Source: UBA1181 sp045226255 (GTDB lineage: Bacteria; Bacteroidota; Bacteroidia; Bacteroidales; Paludibacteraceae). Taken from it: DNA of 64,000 nucleotides. Position 1 is the stretch's first letter; each line of letters starts with the position of its first letter. Position numbers and translations under genes: made by a program. Shown here in pieces: positions 59,622 to 64,000 of the stretch. The notes below the pieces were generated by a model, which did not search any database, was not told where the DNA came from, and saw nothing but the letters and a program-made list of their open reading frames with translations. The DNA lies in assembly GCA_045226255.1 (NCBI GenBank), contig JBGVCG010000011.1, forward strand, positions 12,278-76,277. The letters run 5' to 3'.

Positions 59622-60962
59622 ATGAAAAAACACATTATCTTAGTCCTTCTTTCCCTTATGGGTGGGTCATTGTTCGCCCAATCACTTGACAAACAGGAGT
59701 CCGAGTCGGTAAAAAAGCAGGTCATCGCGGAGTGGAAAGCTCGGATGTCCGAGCTATACGACGACGCATACAACGAGCATATCATCCGTCGTGACGGGTT
59801 GAACCTGGCCTTGGGCTACATCATCAGAGGTGCTGAACCCGATGGGGGACGTAGTCTGTGGATTTCTATGCATGGTGGCGGAAATGCACCTAAGGAGACT
59901 AACGATGAACAATGGAGAAATCAAATATATCTTTACCAACCACAAGGTATCTACGTGGCACCAAGAGCTCCATGGGATGATTGGGACATGTGGTTCAAAG
60001 CGCCTATCGACTCCCTCTTCCAGGACTTGATCACCATGATGATCGTCAAGGAGAATATTAACCCTGATAAAGTGTATATCATGGGCTATTCCGCCGGAGG
60101 TGACGGTGTCTGGCGATTAGCGCCCCGCCTCGCCGACCATTGGGCCGCCGCCTCTATGATGGCTGGTCATCCGGGCGATGTGGGCCTTCGTAACCTGATC
60201 AACACCCCGTTCTCCATTTGGGTGGGCGCTCTCGACTCCGCCTACGACCGTAACAAGGAGGTGCAGAAACGTGGCTATGAGATGGATTCCCTTAGCCAGA
60301 CTGCCCCTGGAAAGTATATCCACCAGACCCATATCGTCGCCGGGAAGGGTCACTGGATGGACCAGATGGACACTGTAGCCGTCAGCTGGATGAACCGCTA
60401 CACCCGCGACGCTCACCCGCAGCAGATCGTCTGGACGCAAGAGGAATGTTTGCGGAGGGCCTTCTATTGGGTCTCCCTGCCTGACTCCATAAAACCTGTA
60501 CGGGGCAATACCTTCGAGGCAAAAATCGAGGGAAACACCATCACAATCAGTAAGATGGACTATGATAAGGTGATCATCTGGCTGGACGATGACATGGTGG
60601 ATCTCTCTCAGCCCGTCACCATCCAATACGACGGCAGGACGCTCTTCAACCGAGTGGTGGAGAGGCGCGAGGAGAGCATGAAGCAATCGATCTACGAGCG
60701 GAAGGACCCATCCTTCTGTTTCCCTGCCAATGTACCTGTCTCAAAGGATATGACAAGCGAAGGCAGTGGCGTAGAGGAGATTGACAACTCCCTGTTGTGG
60801 CGTGATGATATCCAACGGATTGAGGCTTATGATCTGCAAGGACGTACCCTCTTCTCCACCACGCAGCGGGACGAATACCTGAAATTCGCCCAAGACAGGA
60901 ACCTCCTCCATGTCGTCAAGATATATTTCGATAACTCCTGCAAGGTAGGGCTGAGAAAATAA
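59622..60962 (+). CDS. Secreted alpha/beta hydrolase (esterase/depolymerase-like)
   Basis: The product has 446 residues from the ATG at 59622, which starts a clear signal peptide (MKKHIILVLLSLMGGSLFAQS). The hydrolase core includes the oxyanion region WISMHGGGNAPKETND, the nucleophile elbow GYSAGGDGVW (Ser at about 162), a likely catalytic Asp in WVGALDSAYDR and His in VAGKGHWMDQ. This set fits carboxylesterase or PHB-depolymerase-like enzymes (PF00326/phospholipase type). Residues after about 330 form a beta-rich extension ending IEAYDLQGRTLFSTT...VGLRK, similar to secretion tails. The substrate is unknown; feruloyl or acetyl ester removal would fit with the GH51 gene nearby, but that is a guess. 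Confidence 0.83.
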   Translation: MKKHIILVLLSLMGGSLFAQSLDKQESESVKKQVIAEWKARMSELYDDAYNEHIIRRDGLNLALGYIIRGAEPDGGRSLWISMHGGGNAPKETNDEQWRNQIYLYQPQGIYVAPRAPWDDWDMWFKAPIDSLFQDLITMMIVKENINPDKVYIMGYSAGGDGVWRLAPRLADHWAAASMMAGHPGDVGLRNLINTPFSIWVGALDSAYDRNKEVQKRGYEMDSLSQTAPGKYIHQTHIVAGKGHWMDQMDTVAVSWMNRYTRDAHPQQIVWTQEECLRRAFYWVSLPDSIKPVRGNTFEAKIEGNTITISKMDYDKVIIWLDDDMVDLSQPVTIQYDGRTLFNRVVERREESMKQSIYERKDPSFCFPANVPVSKDMTSEGSGVEEIDNSLLWRDDIQRIEAYDLQGRTLFSTTQRDEYLKFAQDRNLLHVVKIYFDNSCKVGLRK

Positions 60963-61063
60963 CGACGGAAGCAATATCCCTATCCTCACGATTCGAAAAG
61001 GGAATTCTTGTATCTTAGTTCATGGTATAATTCATGAATATATTTCCATAAATCAGCGAAAGA

Positions 61064-61096
61064 TTTACGGAAAATGCAAATTTATTGCTATATTTG
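61064..61096 (+). promoter_or_regulatory. Promoter of the Ig-repeat surface protein gene
   Basis: TTTA (61064-61067) and TATATTTG (61089-61096) are 21 bp apart, one base from the double consensus. The 5' leader would be about 70 bases. Confidence 0.5.
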
Positions 61097-61174
61097 AACG
61101 AAATATAAATTGACTTTTCCTTAAAAGGATTAGAGACACAATTGCTTGTCAACGAAAAGAATAACACCGTCGAT

Positions 61175-64000
61175 ATGAGGTTAGAGAAGTTTATAATCGG
61201 ATGTATATGTGCGATATTTTTATCGTTGGGCGCCTATTCCCAGGAGATTCTCATCGATGGGAGGGTAAAGACGCTGACCAACTTCTCCTGTGGGGAGATG
61301 CACACCCTACGTCTATCTGACCCTTCGACATGGGTTTTAACTTTCCCTTCACCCTATTGCTTATGGCAACGTTCGGACAACGACGGAGCGTCGTGGCAGA
61401 ACATCCTTGAGAGCGGTTCGAAAGTCTATTCCATCAATGTGGTGAATCATGACGGTACGAAGCAGCTCTATCGCGCCATCATCGCGGACTCGGAAAGTGA
61501 CGCCACCAATTTTGCCCTGAGCGGAAATGCGACGGGGCAGTCGATATTGGTGTCGGACGAGGTCACCATACAATGTGACCTCACCATCTGCAACGAGAAG
61601 GAGAACCGCCTCGTGGTTTGGATGGAGGATTTCAAGAGCGTTCCAAGGGGCGAACGCAGGGAGTGCGACAATCTCGTGGACAAGCGTTTTGCGGGAAGGT
61701 ATAACGAAAGCGGTAGCACTAACATTGGTGACGGCAAATATGGTGTTGTCTCCCACTCCGAAGATGGATCGACATACAACTGGTTCTCCGGAGGTACCGA
61801 TCATACGGGCAATAAGGATGGAGGATTTTTGATTATCAATAACGTAGATAATGGTCCATCAGATGCCCTATTGTTTGAAAAACCGATAAGTTTCGATCTT
61901 TGCCCTAACACTTGGTACTACTTTTCCCTCTATGCGATGTGCATCTCAGGAGGAGCTATCGGTGACCCGGATGATTCCTTTGCCCATTGCAATTTCACTT
62001 TCGAGATCATCGGGGAGGATGGTGTCACTGTGTTGGCGCTCGACAAATCGGGAGATGTTCCCCTCTCCAATAGGGGCATATCATCCTGGTACAACTATGG
62101 AGTAAGTTTCAATTCGGGCACTAACAAGAATGTCATTCTACGAATCTACGATAGTGCCAAAAAGAACTTATGGGGAAATGACATGGCCATTGACGACATC
62201 TCTCTGATCGCTTGCCAGAAGGTGGTGCCGGAGACTACCTTGGGCGTTGGCCTGGAGAAGGACAAGGAGGGTATCTGCGGAGAAAACACGACGCTGAGTC
62301 TGTCGGACATGAGCCAATGGGAGAGTTTGCTGCCGAACGTCTATTGCACGTGGCAGACCTCCGATGATGGCGGGTTCACGTGGAGTGTCATGCCGGAGAG
62401 CGGCGAGAAGGTCTACTCAATCCAAGCGCCTTTCCAAAAGTCGGTCGAGGGCATACGCTACCGTGTGATCATCTCGAAAGACCAAACCTCCGGGCAGTTC
62501 ATCGCACAAAATGGGTACTCGGACGACGCCTGCTCCATCTACAAAATCAGCAATGTCTCCACGCTCACTTGCCACTGCGCGACGCCTGTGTTGTCCGTCT
62601 CCCCTGCGAATCCAGCCTTCTGCACGGACTCCGTCACCTTAACCGCCACGGTGGATAATGCGGCGCCGGTGGATAGTTTCGCATGGAGCTACCAGGATGC
62701 CACTACAGGAGATTGGACCGCCATCACAGACCAGAGCGGGGCCTCCATCAGCGTCTTTAGCCAGACAGAGATGAAATACTGCGTTGTGGCTTGGAATGAC
62801 ACGTGCCAGTCCGACACGCTCTTCGTGACGGTGCCCGTAAAGAGCCCTGGCGTGATGAAGGTGAATATCGATGGCGCACAAACCATCTGCGAGAATGGTT
62901 CCGCCACGCTACAATTGGCTGGCGTTACCGGTAATAATATCACATGGAAAAAGATGGAAGAGGGAGAGACTGCCTTTTCCGACATCAGCGGATCTGACAC
63001 GCAGGATATCGTAGTCAGTCCGAAGAAAAAGACTTCCTACTGCGCTGTGTCCGGTATTCTTCCCGGGCAATGCGTTCAAGTGCTCTCCGACACTGTCACG
63101 GTCGCTGTGGAGGATTCTGTGAGATTCTCCTTGGACGCTTCAGCCAACACAATTTGTGCGGGAGACAATTTCTCTCTGAAGGTTTCCTCTTCCCAATCTT
63201 CCCTCACCTACACGTGGGAGGCGAAAGGAGATGACGAGGCCTCCTTCTCAGCCATTACCCCTGCGACCGCAACTGAATTGAGCCAACAGCCGACCCAAAG
63301 CACCACCTATCAGGTGACGGGGAAATCCTCTGTCTGCCCTGATGTGAGCAACTCATTCCATGTTGTGGTGGACAAACCTGCCACACTTAGCTTGACAAGC
63401 TCAGCCGACGCAGTCTGTGTGAATGGGGAGGTGACCCTCACGGCGGACTATGGCACGGCATCCGCCATCGCTTGGGACGAGAAGGCGGAGGGCGCGACGG
63501 ACTTCTCCGAATTTGCCACTGACCTCACTACCCAGAAGGCGGTTCACCCTGCAGGGAAAACATCCTACCGCATCCGCTCCACACAGGGTGGAGCATGCCC
63601 GGAGAGTGTTTCGGATGTGATCACGATAGACACGGAAGACTCATTGAAGGTATCCATTGCGACTGTCAATCCAACTATTTGCGCCGGCACAAGTGTGAGC
63701 CTGCAAGCCACTGTCGAAGGGACGCCTGAATCGGTTCAGTGGGAGAAGAGTGTAGGCGGACAAACCAGTCTATTAGCTAATAGCCTAACCGCCAACGATG
63801 CCCCTGACCAAGCGAGCGAATACACGGTGACCGCCAGCGGAAAGTACTGCCCGAGCGTGAGCCAAAGCGTTACGGTGGCAGTGGACACGAAGGCGGTGCT
63901 TGCCCTAAGCGCCTCAGCCGACGCAGTCTGCGTGAACGGGGAGGTGACCCTCACGGCGGACTATGGCACGGCATCCTCTATCGCTTGGGACGAGAAGGCG
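61175..64000 (+). CDS. Large surface protein with Ig-like repeats, 3' end outside window
   Basis: The frame is open for 942 codons from the ATG at 61175 to the end of the window. A signal peptide is present (FIIGCICAIFLSLGAYSQ). Residues about 30-350 contain a first Ig-like unit and a lectin-like part (FDLCPNTWYYFSLYAMCISGG ... NDMAIDDISLIACQ). After that come Ig-like or PKD-like units of 80-90 residues, each beginning with a pattern such as ANTICAGDNFSLKVSS or ADAVCVNGEVTLTADYG. This is the layout of very long T9SS-exported adhesins or gliding-type proteins; the sorting tail would be beyond the window. The DNA at 63401-63500 and 63914-64000 is nearly the same, marking a recent internal duplication. 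Confidence 0.8.
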   Translation, partial: MRLEKFIIGCICAIFLSLGAYSQEILIDGRVKTLTNFSCGEMHTLRLSDPSTWVLTFPSPYCLWQRSDNDGASWQNILESGSKVYSINVVNHDGTKQLYRAIIADSESDATNFALSGNATGQSILVSDEVTIQCDLTICNEKENRLVVWMEDFKSVPRGERRECDNLVDKRFAGRYNESGSTNIGDGKYGVVSHSEDGSTYNWFSGGTDHTGNKDGGFLIINNVDNGPSDALLFEKPISFDLCPNTWYYFSLYAMCISGGAIGDPDDSFAHCNFTFEIIGEDGVTVLALDKSGDVPLSNRGISSWYNYGVSFNSGTNKNVILRIYDSAKKNLWGNDMAIDDISLIACQKVVPETTLGVGLEKDKEGICGENTTLSLSDMSQWESLLPNVYCTWQTSDDGGFTWSVMPESGEKVYSIQAPFQKSVEGIRYRVIISKDQTSGQFIAQNGYSDDACSIYKISNVSTLTCHCATPVLSVSPANPAFCTDSVTLTATVDNAAPVDSFAWSYQDATTGDWTAITDQSGASISVFSQTEMKYCVVAWNDTCQSDTLFVTVPVKSPGVMKVNIDGAQTICENGSATLQLAGVTGNNITWKKMEEGETAFSDISGSDTQDIVVSPKKKTSYCAVSGILPGQCVQVLSDTVTVAVEDSVRFSLDASANTICAGDNFSLKVSSSQSSLTYTWEAKGDDEASFSAITPATATELSQQPTQSTTYQVTGKSSVCPDVSNSFHVVVDKPATLSLTSSADAVCVNGEVTLTADYGTASAIAWDEKAEGATDFSEFATDLTTQKAVHPAGKTSYRIRSTQGGACPESVSDVITIDTEDSLKVSIATVNPTICAGTSVSLQATVEGTPESVQWEKSVGGQTSLLANSLTANDAPDQASEYTVTASGKYCPSVSQSVTVAVDTKAVLALSASADAVCVNGEVTLTADYGTASSIAWDEKA

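Overview
The window looks like chromosome of an anaerobic gut- or rumen-type Bacteroidota (order Bacteroidales, Prevotellaceae-like). The evidence is: upstream elements of the Bacteroidota type (TTTG about 20 bp before TAnnTTTG); proteins with Por/T9SS-type C-terminal ends; many BspA-like repeat proteins; a TamB/TamL pair; the secreted-protein leader ending in xVDSVTFG; and short AT-rich or palindromic repeats between genes. No rRNA, tRNA, CRISPR array, integrase or transposase was seen.

Layout. 1-6684: five tandem serpin genes (the first cut by the window edge), sharing one scaffold but with very different reactive-centre loops. 6855-10305: a histidine operon, hisG-hisD-hisC, preceded by a His-rich leader peptide and an attenuator; hisB does not follow. 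10333-11466: secreted TPR protein. 11775-14950: NAD salvage operon made of pncB, a Nudix hydrolase and a gene that fuses ammonia-dependent NAD synthetase to nicotinamidase. 15429-18343: a very short T9SS-tail protein and a large secreted protein with two copies of one module. 18612-21569: an LRR protein with a C-terminal membrane anchor and an HXXEE membrane protein. 21683-27460 (minus): alpha-2-macroglobulin-like protein without a thioester. 27720-33053 (minus): two related secreted solenoid proteins built of 26-residue repeats. 33289-42410 (minus): a five-gene envelope operon, lipid kinase - outer-membrane protein - lipoprotein - tamB - tamL. 42491-44699: DUF2851 protein and an unknown exported protein. 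44740-48783 (minus): large secreted GH51 arabinofuranosidase. 49030-54482 (minus): an AT-rich defence island. 54625-57021 (minus): GH94 phosphorylase. 57233-59327 (minus): NERD nuclease-like protein and a DUF4143-type AAA ATPase with two perfect 39-bp operator-like repeats flanking its promoter. 59622-60962: secreted alpha/beta hydrolase. 61175-64000: start of a very large Ig-repeat surface protein.

The best candidates for something new are two. (1) The NadE-PncA fusion: nicotinamidase releases ammonia and short NadE consumes it, so the fused amidase may replace the usual glutaminase domain. (2) The defence island: a type II restriction-modification pair, an 84-residue protein, micro-ORFs, a Cap4/DUF4297-like nuclease and a compact SMC/ABC-type ATPase, packed with overlaps or gaps of 5-20 bases behind one promoter. 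This suggests a single composite system related to Lamassu or ABC-three-component modules.
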